Assembly (NCBI GenBank): GCA_023678885.1
Contig: CM042996.1
Location: 11,218,602-11,282,601, forward strand
DNA length: 64,000 bases
Source: Pogostemon cablin
Taxonomy: Eukaryota > Streptophyta > Magnoliopsida > Lamiales > Lamiaceae
Direction: 5' to 3'
In this document: piece by piece, positions 45,743 to 57,854 of the stretch
Layout of the letters: every line of letters begins with the position of its first letter
Position numbering within the stretch: position 1 is the first letter of the stretch
Translations under genes and position numbers: made by a program
The notes under the pieces: model-generated
Database searches by the model: none
Seen by the model: the letters and a program-made list of their open reading frames with translations, nothing else
Told to the model about the DNA's origin: nothing

Positions 45743-47325
45743 TCAATTCTCCGGTGGGGGAGGTGGTGTCCTCTGGTAAGCTACCCAAGGGTTGTAGGCA
45801 TGAGATGAACCCGAGAACTAGAAGTTAAACATCATAGTGAGCATCTCCTCCATGTTGTTTGAGTAGGCACGAGTTTGCTCATCATTATAATCCCTCCTAC
45901 GCTGCCCCTCATGGATCTCCCTCATCATCACACCCTGTCTCTGCTGCTCCTCTCGAAACTCTCTCATCTGATCCACGTGTGACTGTTGAGTCTGCCTAAT
46001 CTCCCTGACTTCATCTTCAAAAAAGTTCCACCTTGCATTCCCCACTCCGGGTCCCATAAACTGCTGTTGTAACTGAAATTCCTCCTCTCGGACTTCATCT
46101 TCTTCTCGCTCAAATACTAGAGGCTCTGGTGCTTGCTCTTCAAATTCCACATGATGAGGTTGCTCCTCTTCATCTCCTATCTCCATGTTCACTGGCTCAG
46201 CTCTCAGATCTCTTAGCTCCGGATTCTCTTCTACTCTAATCTATTGGAGCACTGCTTCTAATCCTTCTCTATTCTGTCTGTAGAAGGCTCTCATAACTGC
46301 AGAGTTGTTTTGACTCATCATTGCTAGATTTTGTTGCCTTCTTTGTCTGTGCACTGTAGTTAGCTCAGGAGCAGGTAGAGGAAATGGAGCTCCTTTATCT
46401 TGCCTCAAGCAATACATGTTTCCTATGAACGCTAAGAACGCTAAGAACTCCATCCTTATGAGTTGTGTGTAAGTGAGCCCCTCATTAACCATCATGTGTG
46501 GCATACCTCTAAGGTCGATGCCTAAACCTTGAGCAATCATGGTCACTGTTCCTCCAATCATAATTCCTCGAGTTTTTTCTCTTTTGCCACCCTTTCAACA
46601 TGCTGAATGAAGTGAGCTGCGATGTTCACTCTAAACTCCTGATATAAACTGTACATGATGTACAACTATTTCTCGCCAACAGCTCCGCTCTCGAACCTCC
46701 CTAGAATGGTATTCGATACAATCTTTTCAAGATATCTCATGATCGGGTTTCTTATAGCTATCCCCTTTTAAGAGCTTGGAATGTACTCACCAGGTTCTAT
46801 CTCATCGTCAACCAACTTTCTCCACCAGTTTTGTTGATTGAAACCCCCTCCTGGTAGAAAGCTCTGATGACCTCTAATAATCAGATACCCAAAGAACCTA
46901 TTTATCTTATTCACATGAATCTTCTCCCATAACTCATTGTTCAAGTGAAATGTGATCGAGATAGAAAACTTGTTCCTATCCTTCTGAACCTCTAAGGTGC
47001 TCATAAACTCGACTGTAAGATGGAGGTAAGTGGGAGGTCTCTTGTCGAAGAATTCTTCCATATCCACCCGACGAAACAAAGTCCTCAGATCACCCTCTAT
47101 CCTAAGACTATTCATAGTAGCTTGATCCTGGAATCGAGTTGCTCTAATTTTGGGTATTATATATTCTCATCTTAATGCATACTTCTCCCATTCTGTGAAC
47201 TCAACTCCAAAATTAACTGGGTGTATTTCCTTCATCATCAACTTTGCATCAAGGTTGGATAGTTCCATATCTGTCTCAATAATAATGAAGTCCTCATTTC
47301 GTTTCCTCACTCTTCTTTCAGCCAT
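45743..47325 (-). pseudogene. Athila 3' ORF (env-position protein)
   Basis: Starts with ATG at 47325 (MAERRVRKRNEDF) and runs, with a stop near 47160 and several frame breaks, to PPPPPEN and TGA near 45743. Key parts: PPTYLHLTVEFMSTLEVQKD, NKFSISITFHLN, GTVTMIAQGLGIDLRG and a C-terminal acidic, Gln-rich coiled-coil-like part (EVREIRQTQQSHVDQ). This matches the protein Athila elements carry between integrase and the 3' LTR (ATHILA ORF family). Its role is unknown. The position recalls envelope genes, but I see no convincing signal peptide or membrane anchor. Confidence 0.8.
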
Positions 47326-47339
47326 CTGCAATATTGAAC

Positions 47340-48877
47340 ATATTTTAGATTATATTCAACTTCAACTCAAGGAAAAATATTTCATATTGCTTAAAATCAT
47401 CACTTATTATTAAACTAAGTGTTAATTCTAGCATGCATTTAAGCACAACAAATAACATTCCTTAAGGATTTTCAATTTTTTAACCCAAGCAACTTCACAA
47501 TAATTTATCCAACTGTTGCTATCAATCAAGTAAAGTTAACACCTCAATACTTCCATTCTTTCATGAATTTCATCATACATTCTTCACATGTGCACAATTT
47601 ATCCAACAATGTATTACCAATGCTCATTATTCATGTAAATCCTTCAGTTTAACTCTAAAACACACTTAGAAATTTCATCAAACACTTGACATGCAACATA
47701 TTTCAAAATGATTTCAACAAGAATTTACAATTTCCTAATGCTCAAATCCTCAACACCTAAGCTATTTCAACAATACAATCATCATAGAAGCATTATTAAT
47801 CAATTTGTAACATCGCATGCACCTAATTCAATCACCATCAAAAATTCCCTAATTCAATTTCCTCATGAACCCTAATTCTTGCACAATTTCAATCAATCCA
47901 CCAATTAAACTTGCAAATTCATGTTTCACAATCCTAAATATGCTTCAAACATACCATCATTCAAAACCCAAGCATGAATTTCAAATTTGACTCCTTCAAA
48001 TGAAAGCTAGGGCACAAGAGATCATACCTTGAATGTTCTTGAATCAAATGGAAAGAAATTGATGTTTAAGCCTTGAGATTCACACTTTAATCACACAATC
48101 TTACCACTCTTTTGATGTTGGTTGATAATTTGTGGAGTTTGGGGACAAAACCACACGACGGGGAGTGTTTAAACACGAAGGGAATGAGCAGTCGTGTCCT
48201 AACAGCCGGCTTTTAAAACCTGACTCCAGACACGACACGAGTCGTGTGACGTAGCATGGCCAGAAGGTGGCCATGTTGCGTGAATTGATGTCTCCGCACG
48301 GCTATCTCTCACAGGCCCGTGTTGGTGACACGGCTCGAGTCTCGGCACAGGACACGACTCGTACGATGCTACACGGCCAAAAGGTGGCCATGTTGGATGA
48401 ATTGATGTTGCCACATGGCCACATGTTACAGGGCCGTGTTGGCGACACGACTCGTGTACCTGCAGCTCTGTTTTTTCTAATTTTCAACTTCAAGCCTTGT
48501 CTTCCCCTGTTTTTATGCTTCTAATATTCCTTATTCATTCTCAAAACTCATAAACATCATTAACTCAACATTAGTTATCAAAATATGGATTATCATCTAC
48601 TTCAACACCACCAAATTTGCCCAAAAATACAAGAATGTATGCAAACATAAAGTATAACATATCGTACCACACCATATCCCCCCAAACTTAAATTGAAACA
48701 AGAGTTTCAAGGTAAGTTTGCAAAAAGTGGTAAGATATACCATTACACATACATGAAGCACTCCTTGTCTCTTCAATACCTCTTCTTTGCATGAGCACCA
48801 TCCACCTACAAGGCCAAAAATGCAAAACAAGAAAAAGAAATATTTACAAACCTACACTACTAAAAGGATATGAGCTT
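47340..48877 (-). other. Athila spacer between integrase and 3' ORF
   Basis: Non-coding. It contains the duplicated LTR-like module at 48236-48455, and a C-rich minus-strand polypurine-like AGTTTGGGGGGATATGG near 48676-48692 that could act as a central or second polypurine tract. Confidence 0.6.
48236..48455 (-). repeat. two copies of an LTR module inside the Athila element
   Basis: Two ~110-bp copies (about 48236-48340 and 48354-48455) each hold CACGACTCGT or ACGAGTCGTG, CATGGCCA..GGTGGCCATGTT and GAATTGATG. These are followed by CACGGC and CAGGCCCGTGTTGG-type motifs. The same module occurs once per LTR (about 43866-43990 and 56041-56165). Confidence 0.85.
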
Positions 48878-50234
48878 TCAAGAGGAGAAGGTGTCAACAT
48901 ATACCAACTCCCTTTGAGAGGGAGAATGGTAATGTTTCACCCTGTGAACATTAACCACAAAAGCATTTCCATCCGATCCTTCAAGCTTTATCGAGCCATC
49001 ATCTCTCACTTCAATCACCAAGTACGGACCGGTCCACTTGGAAAGAAGTTTTCCAGGGAACAACTTAAGTCTTGAATTGAACAATAGAGCTTTATCCCCC
49101 GGAATAAACTCTCTTGTTTTTGATCCTTTCATCGTGCCATCTTTTGAGCTTCTCTTTCAAAATCCTTGAGCTTGAATAAGCTTCTTCTTTAAATTCTTCC
49201 AATTCAATCAACTGGAGACACCTTTTCTTTCCGGATACTTTCTCATCAAAGCTCAACTTCCGAAGGGCCCATAGTGCCTTATGCTCCAACTCCACTGGTA
49301 AATGGCATGCTTTCCCATAAATAAGCTTGTATGGAGAAAAACCTAAGGCGGTTTTGTGAGCCGTACGATAGGCCCAAAGGGCATTGTCAAGCAATCCTTT
49401 CGATTTCCATTGACCGTCTTCTCAAGTACGAGCTTCACTTGCCTATTTGACACCTCCGCTAAACCATTTGTTTGAGGATGGTAAGGTGTAGATACCTTAT
49501 GCTTCACTCCATAGCCCTTCAAGAGCTTCTCAATAAGCTTGTTGATGAAGTGGCATCCCCCATCACTAATCATGGCCTTTGGCACCCCAAATCTAGCAAA
49601 GATGTTCTTCTTTAAGAAAGCCTTGACCACTAGAGCATCATTTGTCCTTGTTGGGATTGCTTCTACCCATTTGAAAACATAATCTACCGCAAGCAATATG
49701 TAAAGGTAACCATTGGAAGGTGGAAATGGCCCATGAAGTCCATCCCCATACATCAAACACTTCAACCTCAAAAATGTTCCTCATGGGCATTTCATCACGT
49801 TGCCCTATGCTTTCAATCCTTTGGCACTGATCACATCCCTTGATGTGCTCCTTGAAATCCTTGAATAAAGTTGATCAAAACAAACCCGACTGTAGAATCT
49901 TTGCCCCCGTCTTTTGAAATCCAAAGTGTCCTCCACATGATGAACTATGGCACATCTCCATGACACTTAACTTTTCCTCCTCCGGGATACACCTCCTTAT
50001 GATTCCATCCGGACAATTCTTGAAAAAAAGAGGATCATCTCATAAATACTCCTTAACATCATGATAGAACTTCTTCTTTTGATAATCGGTGAGATGATCC
50101 GGCTTGAGGCCACAAGCTAAGTAATTCACGTAATCCGCATACCATGGCCTCCCGGTCTCACATAGAGTGTACATCCTTTGAAAATTAATTTGAAGTATCT
50201 CTTCATCTGGAAACACATCCTTATTGAACTCCAT
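48878..50234 (-). pseudogene. Athila integrase, frameshifted
   Basis: An N-terminal region with the H2C2 zinc site (CHSSSCGGHFG, CDQCQR) lies at about 49780-49990. The core at 49343-49771 reads HGPFPPSNGYLYILLAVDY, ISDGGCHFIN and HPQTNGLAEVSNRQVK, so the first Asp, second Asp and Glu of the DDE triad are all still encoded. After a frameshift near 49380 the sequence continues LWAYRTAHKTALGFSPYKLI and GKACHLPVELEHKALWAL. It ends at about 48878 with LLSKWTGPYLVIEV, the C-terminal domain. In-frame stops at about 49868 and 50040 also break it. Confidence 0.92.
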
Positions 50235-51783
50235 GGTTCATTCTTCATCAACATTTTCTAAGCGTGACAAGTGATCGGCTATGATATTTTCGACTCCCTT
50301 CTTGTCACGTATCTCCACATCGAACTCCTGCAACATAAAAACCTAACGAATTAATCTTGGTTTAGCATCTTTCTTACTCATCAAATACCTAATGGCAGCA
50401 TGATCTGTATAAACAATGATTTTCGTGCCAACTAGGTATGGACGAAATTTTTCAAATGCATAAACCATGGATAAGAATTCTTTTTCCGTTGTGTTATAAT
50501 TCTTTTGATTTGCATTAAACTTCTTGGATGCATAATAAATAGCTCAAAACTTCTTCTCTCTCACTTGTCCTAACACTACTCCCAAAGCATTGTCGCTTTC
50601 ATCACAATGGAGCTCAAAAGGCTTACTCCAATCGGGAGAGACGAGTATTGGTGAAAAAACTAAGGCCTCCTTAAGTACCCTAAAAGCATCAAGACATTCA
50701 TTGTTAAATTCAAATGGAGCATCTTTTACAAGCAATTTACATAAAGGTTTGGCTATGTTAAAAAAATCTTTTATAAAACATCGATAGAACCCAACATGAC
50801 CAAGAAATGATCTAACCCTTTTTTTTTTTTTTTTGGTGGGGGAAGATGTTCAATGGTGACAACCTTTGCCCTATCAACTCTCAAAACTTTCTCTGATATA
50901 TGATGTCCAAGTACGATACCCCCTTGAACCATAAAATGACATTTTTCCCAATTCAAGACTAGGTTCGTATCTTGACATCGCTGCAAAATCATAGAAAGAT
51001 TAGCCAATCATTTATCAAATGAAGGTCCAAATACGGAAAAATCATCCATAAAAATCTCCATTATATTTTCAATCAATCCCCCAAATATGGCCATCATGCA
51101 ACGTTGAAAGGTGGCGAGGGCATTGCACAACCCAAAAGGCAATTTACAGAAAGCAAACGTGTCATACGGACAAGTAAAAGTTGTTTTCTCTTGATCCTTA
51201 GGGGGGCTATCATGATTTGGTTGTACCCCGAGTAACCATCTAAAAAATAATAATACTTGTATCCCGCCAACCTATCAAGTATTTGATCAATAAAAGGCAA
51301 AGGGAAATGATCTTTATGAGTGTTTTCATTAAGCTTCCTATAATCACAACACACTCTCCAACCCGTTTTTACCTTTGTAGCAAGCTCTTCATCAAATTCC
51401 GTTTTAACAATGGTTAGACCCCCTTTCTTTGCCACAACATGCAACGGACTTGCATGCGGACTATCACTTATGGCATAAACAATATTAGCATCCAACTATT
51501 TCAAAACTTCTTTCCTAACAACCTCTTGCATAATGGGGTTCAAACGACGTTGGGGTTGTATACATGATTTACTCTCATTAATCAACCTAATGTTATGCAT
51601 ACAAATAGTGGGACTTATGCCTTTCAAATCATCTAGACTCCACCCTAAAGCACTTTTATGATCTCTAAGTACCCTCAACAATTTATCAAGTTCTAGAGGT
51701 GAAAGGGATGATAATACAATTATCAGAAAGGTCTTGTTGTCCCCCAAATATGCATACATAAGGTGATCGGGTAATGGCTTCAA
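50235..51783 (-). pseudogene. Athila reverse transcriptase and RNase H
   Basis: RT is readable as RLNPIMQEVVRKEVLK, VKTGWRVCCDYRKLNEN, HKDHFPLPFIDQILDRLAGY and FLDGYSGYNQI. The catalytic FMDD is intact at 51041-51052, followed by LVLNWEKCHFMVQGGIVLGH. RNase H includes FELHCDESDNALGVVLGQ, QNYNTTEKEFL-like sequence, VYTDHAAIRYLMSKKDAKPR and GVENIIADHLSRLE near 50250. Stops follow VLK and FGPSFDK, and an A-run near 50820 shifts the frame (PPPKKKKK). Typical copy decay; catalytic residues mostly retained. Confidence 0.93.
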
Positions 51784-52625
51784 TTCTTCCTGTCCCTTAT
51801 CAACTTTAGCTCTTCATTCTCTATCTCCAATGGAAGGTACTCCCTTTTTCCATAGTACATCATCTTGGCTTCATCTTCTTGCATTTCCTTACAAGCATTC
51901 AAGTCATGTAAGCAATCATTTATATCATCATCTTCTAAACAATAAAAAGAAGAATTAGAGTTAAGGGATAAAGTAAGAGAATGACTTATGCTTGTCTCAA
52001 GAGGATCCTTTGATAGGAAAAATGGCAAGTTCTTTTGAACAATCTCATCAATCAATTCAATCCTTCTACATTCTTTTTTCTCATTCAGATGTCTCATAGC
52101 AATTCTCAAAGAAAACACAACTTCTTCTTCATTCACTCTCAAAGTCAATTCCCCTTTATGCACATCAATTAAAGCCCTTCCCGTGGCCAAGAATGGATGC
52201 CCCAAAATTAATGGAACATTTGCATTCTCATCCATGTCAAGCACTACGAAATCTACCGGGAATATGAACTTTCCAACTTTAACTAACACATCCTCAACTA
52301 CTCCCTTAGGATAAGTCAAAGACCTATATGCTAGTTGCAATGTAACGGACGTAGGCTTTACTTCCCCTATACCAAGTTTCTTAAAAATAGACATAGGCAT
52401 CAAATTGAGACTAGCCCCAAGATCACAAAGAGCTTTGTGCACTTCACTCTTCCCCATTTCGCATCGTATGACAAAACTCACCGGATCCTTTAGTTTTGGA
52501 GGCAACTTCTTTTGAATTATGGCACTACACTCCTCCGTCAAGTTTACGGTCTCATTCTCCTCTAAGCTCCTTTTTCTTGCCATGATATCTTTCGAAAACT
52601 TAGCATAGTGAGGCATTTGTCTCAA
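51780..52625 (-). pseudogene. Athila protease region, long open stretch
   Basis: 281 codons open. The active-site loop is KALCDLGASLNLMPMSIFKK (DLGA, as in Athila elements rather than DTG/DSG). It is followed by VKVGKFIFPVDFVVLDMD and PLILGHPFLATGRALIDVH, the second half of the retropepsin fold. The C-terminal part is acidic and leads toward RT. The frame overlaps gag upstream by a few bases. This open stretch is longer than others in the element, but flanking breaks would prevent a normal polyprotein. Confidence 0.9.
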
Positions 52626-54613
52626 GGCATCCGCAAAGGGTATATTGTGTGGATCTTCTTGAAAATTTCCAAAAACTTTGTAAATTTCTCATCCAACCCC
52701 TTCTTTAAAAATAGATGTGGAAAGGGAATAGGTACTTGTGTTTTTAGAATTCCCCAACTATCCCTTTCCACTTTCATTTCTTCCTCTTGCTTTTTCAATG
52801 CCTTAGTTCTTTCCCATTTCTTCTTAACAACTTTCGGTTCAACCATATCCGTTTCATCCTTTTTTTCAGTTTCAACTTCAATTTCTTCCACAAACTCTTC
52901 TTCTACCAAGTTTTCCTCAACCTCATTTTCTTCCACCTTCTCATCTTCTATAGGCATAGAAGGTTCCTCATAGTTTGTTCCACTCCTCAAAGTGATTGTC
53001 TTGCATTGCTCTTTTGGATTTACAACGGTGGTAGAAGGAAATTTTCCTTTCTCATTTGCACTCAACGAACTAGCAATTTGACCAACCGAATGCTCCAAGG
53101 CTTTGAATCTTCTATCATTAGCTTCATCAATTTTTCTTCTTGTCTCATCTTGAGCTTTGTTTGATGCAATCAACTTTTCAATAAGTTCTTCAGTGGTTGC
53201 CTTCCCTTCATTATTTGGCGCTTTAGCTCCCGGATGATACCCCGGAGGATAAGTACCCGCATTGCTCGGGTTTGAATAAGAGAAGTTATCTTGCCTCCTT
53301 TGTTGTTGTGGGTATGAGCTTCCACTTCCTTGATTATTGAAGCCTCCTTGCCTTGGTGGATAGTGTCCTTGGTTGTGGTTGAAATTACCTTGGTAATTGT
53401 TTTGATAGTTACTTTAGTAATTCCTTCCTTGCATGTATTGTACATCCTCAACACGTGGTATTGTCATAGTCCATTATTCCCCACTAACACTATTTGGAGG
53501 AAGCACACTTTGATCAATTTGGACTTCAACCATATTAACTCCTTGATTATTCACACTTTGATTCAAACTCATTTGCCTCATTACCTCTGCCGCTATCATC
53601 TCAACACTAGGCATGCTTGGCTCCACACTAGCACTCTTCACATTAAACTGTTGCCCTTGATCGAAGCTCTCAAATCCATTGCATCCACTAACTCTTTCCG
53701 ATGGCCATTGGTAGACATTTGTAGCAATCTCATCAAAAATCCTTATAGCCCTTACAGGTAGTCACTCCAAGTATGGATCCACCCGCTGAAGCATCAACAA
53801 GCACTCTTTGACCATTTACCAAACCTTGATAGAAAAATCCAACTTTTTATTTTTCGGGAAACCATATTGTGGACACTTGCATAGCATATCCTTAACTCGT
53901 TCCCAAGCTTCATAATAGCTCTCTTGAGGCATTTGCTTGAATTGAGTTATCAAGCTCTTCATTTGAAGCGTCTTGCAAGGTGGAAAATACTTGTTCAAGA
54001 ACATTTGTGCAAGCTCTTCCCAAGTGTTACACGTTCTCGGTATAATAGTGGAAAGCCACGTTCTAGCACGATCCCTCAATGAAAACGGAAACAACCTCAT
54101 CTTGATACAATCTTCACTCACCCCATTCATCTTCACGGTGTTGGCAATCTCAATGAATTGAGCTAGATGAGTATTAGGATCCTCATTCGGGGTTCCACCA
54201 AATTGTTGGTCTCTCACCATAGAAATTAAGCCCGCCTTAATTTCAAAGTTATTGGCATTGATTGGTGGCACCATTATTTGTGGCATTGCCCTTGCCATAA
54301 AGAAATCTTGGATCACTCTTGGATCTACTTGAGGTCCTCGATGCACCGGAGGTGGTGGTGGAGGTGCATAAGCGTGTTGAAAACCTTATTGAATCATGGC
54401 TTGTTGTATCATTTGTTGAAGCAAAGCTTGATTGTTAAGCCCTCCAAATTGTTGATGAGCTTGTTGAGGAGGATTGGCATTGACTTGGGGTGCTTGTGCG
54501 TTGTCTTGCACGTTTTGCACTCTGTCTCCATCATACTCAATATCATCACGTTCATCTTGATTGTTCTCCATTATATTACTTTTTTTGTTTTGTTCTCCTT
54601 TCTCCTTCTTCAA
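52622..54613 (-). pseudogene. Athila gag
   Basis: Starts at 54613 with a charged and Gln/Asn-rich part (NNQALLQQMIQQAMIQ), then TAA at 54386-54388. It continues in frame with a Pro run and the capsid domain: PINANNFEIKAGLISMV, FGGTPNEDPNTHLAQFIEI, RLFPFSLRDRARTWLS and FLNKYFPPCKTLQMKSLITQ. A frameshift near 53825 leads to YQGLVNGQRVLVDASAGGSI. Gly/Gln/Tyr-rich sequence follows, then at 52622-53173 NPKEQCKTITLRSGTNYEEP, a hallmark of Athila gag, and a Glu-rich tail. Stops near 53470 and 53410 also interrupt it. Confidence 0.92.
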
Positions 54614-54803
54614 AAAGTGTTTTCAATCTCTAAATCAATGGGTTTAACTAGCTTCCCTTTTGACCTAGTTTGCATACACCTTCAAAATAAGAGAAGTTAG
54701 AACAATGTTTTCAAAAGCATATACAAGCAAATAGAGAAAGTAAAAATGTCTCTATTAAGATTACTCAAAAAGATCCTTCTTCAAGCTACTAGCAACCATT
54801 GCC

Positions 54804-54821
54804 TCCCCGGCAGTGGCGCCA
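54804..54821 (-). promoter_or_regulatory. primer-binding site of the Athila element
   Basis: TGGCGCCACTGCCGGGGA on the minus strand, two bases inside the 5' LTR. Athila elements normally use a TGGCGCC-type site complementary to a tRNA 3' end (reported as tRNA-Asp), which supports the lineage call. Confidence 0.9.
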
Positions 54822-54823
54822 TT

Positions 54824-56361
54824 TGATTAGCCATAACTTGTAGTTGGGTTGACTAATTCAAGAATTTATCAAACCACAGGGAGGTAGGCACTAGTGCTTA
54901 AGCTACCTCACGTTTCTTGTAATTTTATAGAGACGAATCATCACAGTTTGTTGTAAAATAAGTAAATTGGATTTAATAAACTAAACAAGTTAACAAAAAT
55001 CAACAAACAAGACAAATGAATGGAAAGTGGTTTACCAAATTGAATAAAAGTGAGATCAACAACAATAAAGAAGTGGTAATTCTAGGAATTATATATCAAA
55101 TGCATGTGTTTCATGGATATATGATTAAGGGCCAACACTTGTTTCTTCTAAACTTTCTCTCGAAATGAATCGAATGTGAATCCAAATAAGAATTCCAAAA
55201 TATCTCAATGGATTGGTTCTCACTCAAAAAATTCCAACTAGGTACTAAGTTTAAATGAGAGTCCCTTTACACAATCAATCAACCCCTCGATCAAACCAAT
55301 CGGATGTCTTATCAAAGGGTTCTAAATTCTTAAGGATATATCTATCTCTTTAAGACTTATAATGCACATGAGGTGTATGATGAATTGATTCAATGAGCTA
55401 TCCTAAACATATAATTGATTTCTCAATCTAACCACATGCCTATGATAATAAATCACACAATTCAACAATACAAATCAAGCAATTAACAATCAATGATAAA
55501 AAATCATAAATCCAATCAACACATGAATTTAAATACATAGATCCCCAAAATTAACCAACAACTCTCATGTTGCTAATCTCACAAGGGAGATTAGTCTACC
55601 ATAATCATAAGATCATTAACATAGACATTAAAAACCTTACAAGTCATGATAAACAATTAGGTTTACTACAAAAATTGGATGAAAACTCCCTTGGATTGGC
55701 TCCAATGGTTATCTCCTTACTTTTCTTGCAATTTTTCATTCTTCCTTGCTTCTTCTCTTTTCTTGGATGGAGAATTTGTGGTGAGATGATGATGGAGTGA
55801 ATAGATGGATGAAAGTGATGAAGGATGTGGTGTAAAATGAAAAAATTGGTGTGTAAAGTGTGTGGGCAGCTGAATTTTGGATCCAATCTGATCAAAATGT
55901 TGAATGAATTAGTATTTATACCCCTTGGAGACCTTCTAGAAGATGTATGAAAAGTTTTCTATTTTGGCACCGACACGGCTCGTGTGCTGCAATACGAGTC
56001 GAGTCGTGTTAAGGTTTCTCGGTCAAACTTTACTCAAGATGGCACACGAGTCGTGTGATGATGCACGACCATCGGGTGGCCATGTTGGATGAATTGATGC
56101 TGCTACACGGCTCCTCCTTACAGGCCCGTGTTGGTGACATGGGGCGTGCTCTGCAACACGGCTCGTGCACCCTACACGGGCGGTCGTGTTGCTGCTGCCC
56201 TATTTCTTCTTCCTCGTTTCATCTTCCATCTCTATTTTTGTTCTGTTTTCACCTGTTTTACATATGATTAAGTTTATTCACACACAATTTCATAAAAATA
56301 CATAACACCACCAAAGTACACATAAATACGGATAAAATCTAGGTGAAAATATCACTTATCA
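54824..56361 (-). repeat. Athila 5' LTR
   Basis: 1538 bp. On the minus strand it begins TGATAAGTGATATTTTCACC and ends CAAGTTATGGCTAATCA. It has a segment of about 116 bp (55467-55582) missing from the other LTR and lacks about 33 bp present there. Confidence 0.95.
55913..55920 (-). promoter_or_regulatory. TATA box, Athila 5' LTR
   Basis: TATAAATA in CCAAGGGGTATAAATACT on the minus strand. As the 5' LTR copy it would have driven genomic RNA synthesis of this element. Confidence 0.65.
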
Positions 56362-56366
56362 GTTGA

Positions 56367-57240
56367 CCCATGAAAACTGGCTTCTAAGGAACACCATGCA
56401 AGAAAGCATTCTTCACATCAAGTTAATGTAATGGCCATTGGCGTTGCACCGTAATAGCCAAACACAAACTGTGGAAGCTCGAACTACCGAACTAAAGGTA
56501 TGAGAAAAATCAAACTAGGAATTTGAGTAAAGCCCAGTGCTACCAAGCGAGCTTTGTAGCGATCAATTGAACCATCAAATTTATACTTGGTGTGAAATAC
56601 CCACTTCAAACCAACAACATTTGCATTCATAGGACGAGGTACTAAGTCCTAAGTGTTATTTGAATGCAGAGCATCCATTTCCTCATGCATCGTAGTGAGC
56701 CAATGAGGCATTTTGAGAGCAGACTTAAAACCCTTTGGTTCTTGAGAGATGGATAAGGAAGACCATAAAGTAGTGGATGTAATGTCCACAAAGTATTTTG
56801 TTTAAACAATTCCTGATTTTGTACGAGTACGCATGGGATGGGTTTTATTAGGAGCCACAATTGTTGGAGTTGGTGAAATGATAGCAGGTGGTTGTTGCTC
56901 AGAACTAATGGAGGGAGCAAGTGCATATGGCTACGTATGAGCGTCAATGTTAGGTTGCTGCATAATATTTGTGTTTGGGGATTTTGAAGGTGAAGTTTAC
57001 AACTGATGTGAAGAATCTAACTGGACATCATTCTCGAAAAGTTACGGACAAAGAGTACAAGATGTTGTAGACGGCGCCGAAGAAGAATTAGGTGTTGTCC
57101 CAACAACGTGTTGATTAGAGGCCTGTGGCTCAAAAAAATAAAAAAAATTGAAGAATTAGTGTTAGAACTAGCTTGGTTAGATCCCAAAATGACGGAGTTG
57201 GAGTGAGAGACATTCTCACATCCATAAATCCATGGTATTG
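56367..57240 (-). pseudogene. copia RT (first half) and linker
   Basis: On the minus strand the linker is Pro/Ser-rich with HPMRTRTKSGIV, the usual sign just before copia RT. Then MPHWLTTMHEEMDALHSNNT, a stop, VPRPMNANVVGLKWVFHTKY, DGSIDRYKARLVALGFTQ, and after a frameshift DVKNAFLHGVP (near 56400), ending at the Athila insertion point. The second half is at 40995-42758. Stops and at least two frame changes make it inactive. Confidence 0.9.
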
Positions 57241-57261
57241 AGGGCTAACACCCATCATGAA

Positions 57262-57770
57262 CTAATGAAATTTGTTTGCTTCGTCAAAAGGTCGGCCAAT
57301 AGCAGTGAGTTGATCAAATAGAATTTTAAATTTTTGCGTATAATCAATTATAGATTGAGAGCTGTGTTTGAGAAATTGAAACTCATCACGAAATTGAAGG
57401 GCCCTAGATATGGAAGAATGGCTAAACGTATCCTCCAGCGCGAGCCAGACCTCACGGCCAGATGATAGTCCAATAACTTCAGATATGGATTCTTCCGTCA
57501 AAGAAGACATAAGAACACTTACTATGAGATCATGCTTAGTTTGTCAAAGTGCATGTTCGAGATCTAAAATCTTGTTTCCATCAGAATTTTTACCATTGAA
57601 GGTGATTCGACAATTGTGCCATCAATAAAGTAAAGAAAATCAATTTATCTGAGCATCGAAATCACTTAAGTCCTCCAGAGGAGATAGTTGTCGGAAGACA
57701 ATTTTATTGTTACCAATGAATTAGAGGGGCGACAGAGATGTTGTCAGCAATTGTAAAGAATGAGTGGAGG
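57262..57770 (-). pseudogene. copia gag (UBN2-type), truncated
   Basis: The open part 57262-57510 reads SISEVIGLSSGREVWLALED, TFSHSSISRALQFRDEFQFL and IIDYTQKFKILFDQLTAIGR, the copia gag domain. The N-terminal part to about 57770 is shifted and stop-containing. After FHQ-like sequence and GVSPQYHGF the reading passes directly into the linker at about 57215. The nucleocapsid, protease and integrase regions are therefore deleted. Confidence 0.85.
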
Positions 57771-57845
57771 TAGAAAATAGAGGAAGAATTGGAAAGAAGG
57801 AGAAGAACAATCAAAGAGAATGAGATGAGTTTTACGATGCCTTGG

Positions 57846-57854
57846 TTGATACCA
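57846..57854 (-). promoter_or_regulatory. copia primer-binding site
   Basis: TGGTATCAA abuts the 5' LTR end TTACA on the minus strand. TGGTATCA is complementary to the 3' end of initiator tRNA-Met, the usual copia primer. Confidence 0.88.

Larger units (their letters stand above)
42764..56361 (-). mobile_element. complete Ty3/gypsy element, Athila lineage
   Basis: Both LTRs (42764-44217 and 54824-56361) and the perfect duplication GTTGA (42759-42763, 56362-56366) are present. Minus-strand order: PBS of the TGGCGCC type, gag, protease with DLGAS, RT, RNase H, integrase, then a long 3' region with the Athila-specific ORF and a polypurine tract. The order and the extra ORF are diagnostic. Coding segments carry numerous stops and frameshifts, so the copy is non-autonomous now. 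Confidence 0.96.

Noticed and set aside
45743..47325. Athila 3' ORF as a true viral envelope gene
   Set aside because: No clear signal peptide, cleavage site or membrane anchor is visible. The sequence fits the ATHILA ORF family of unknown role.
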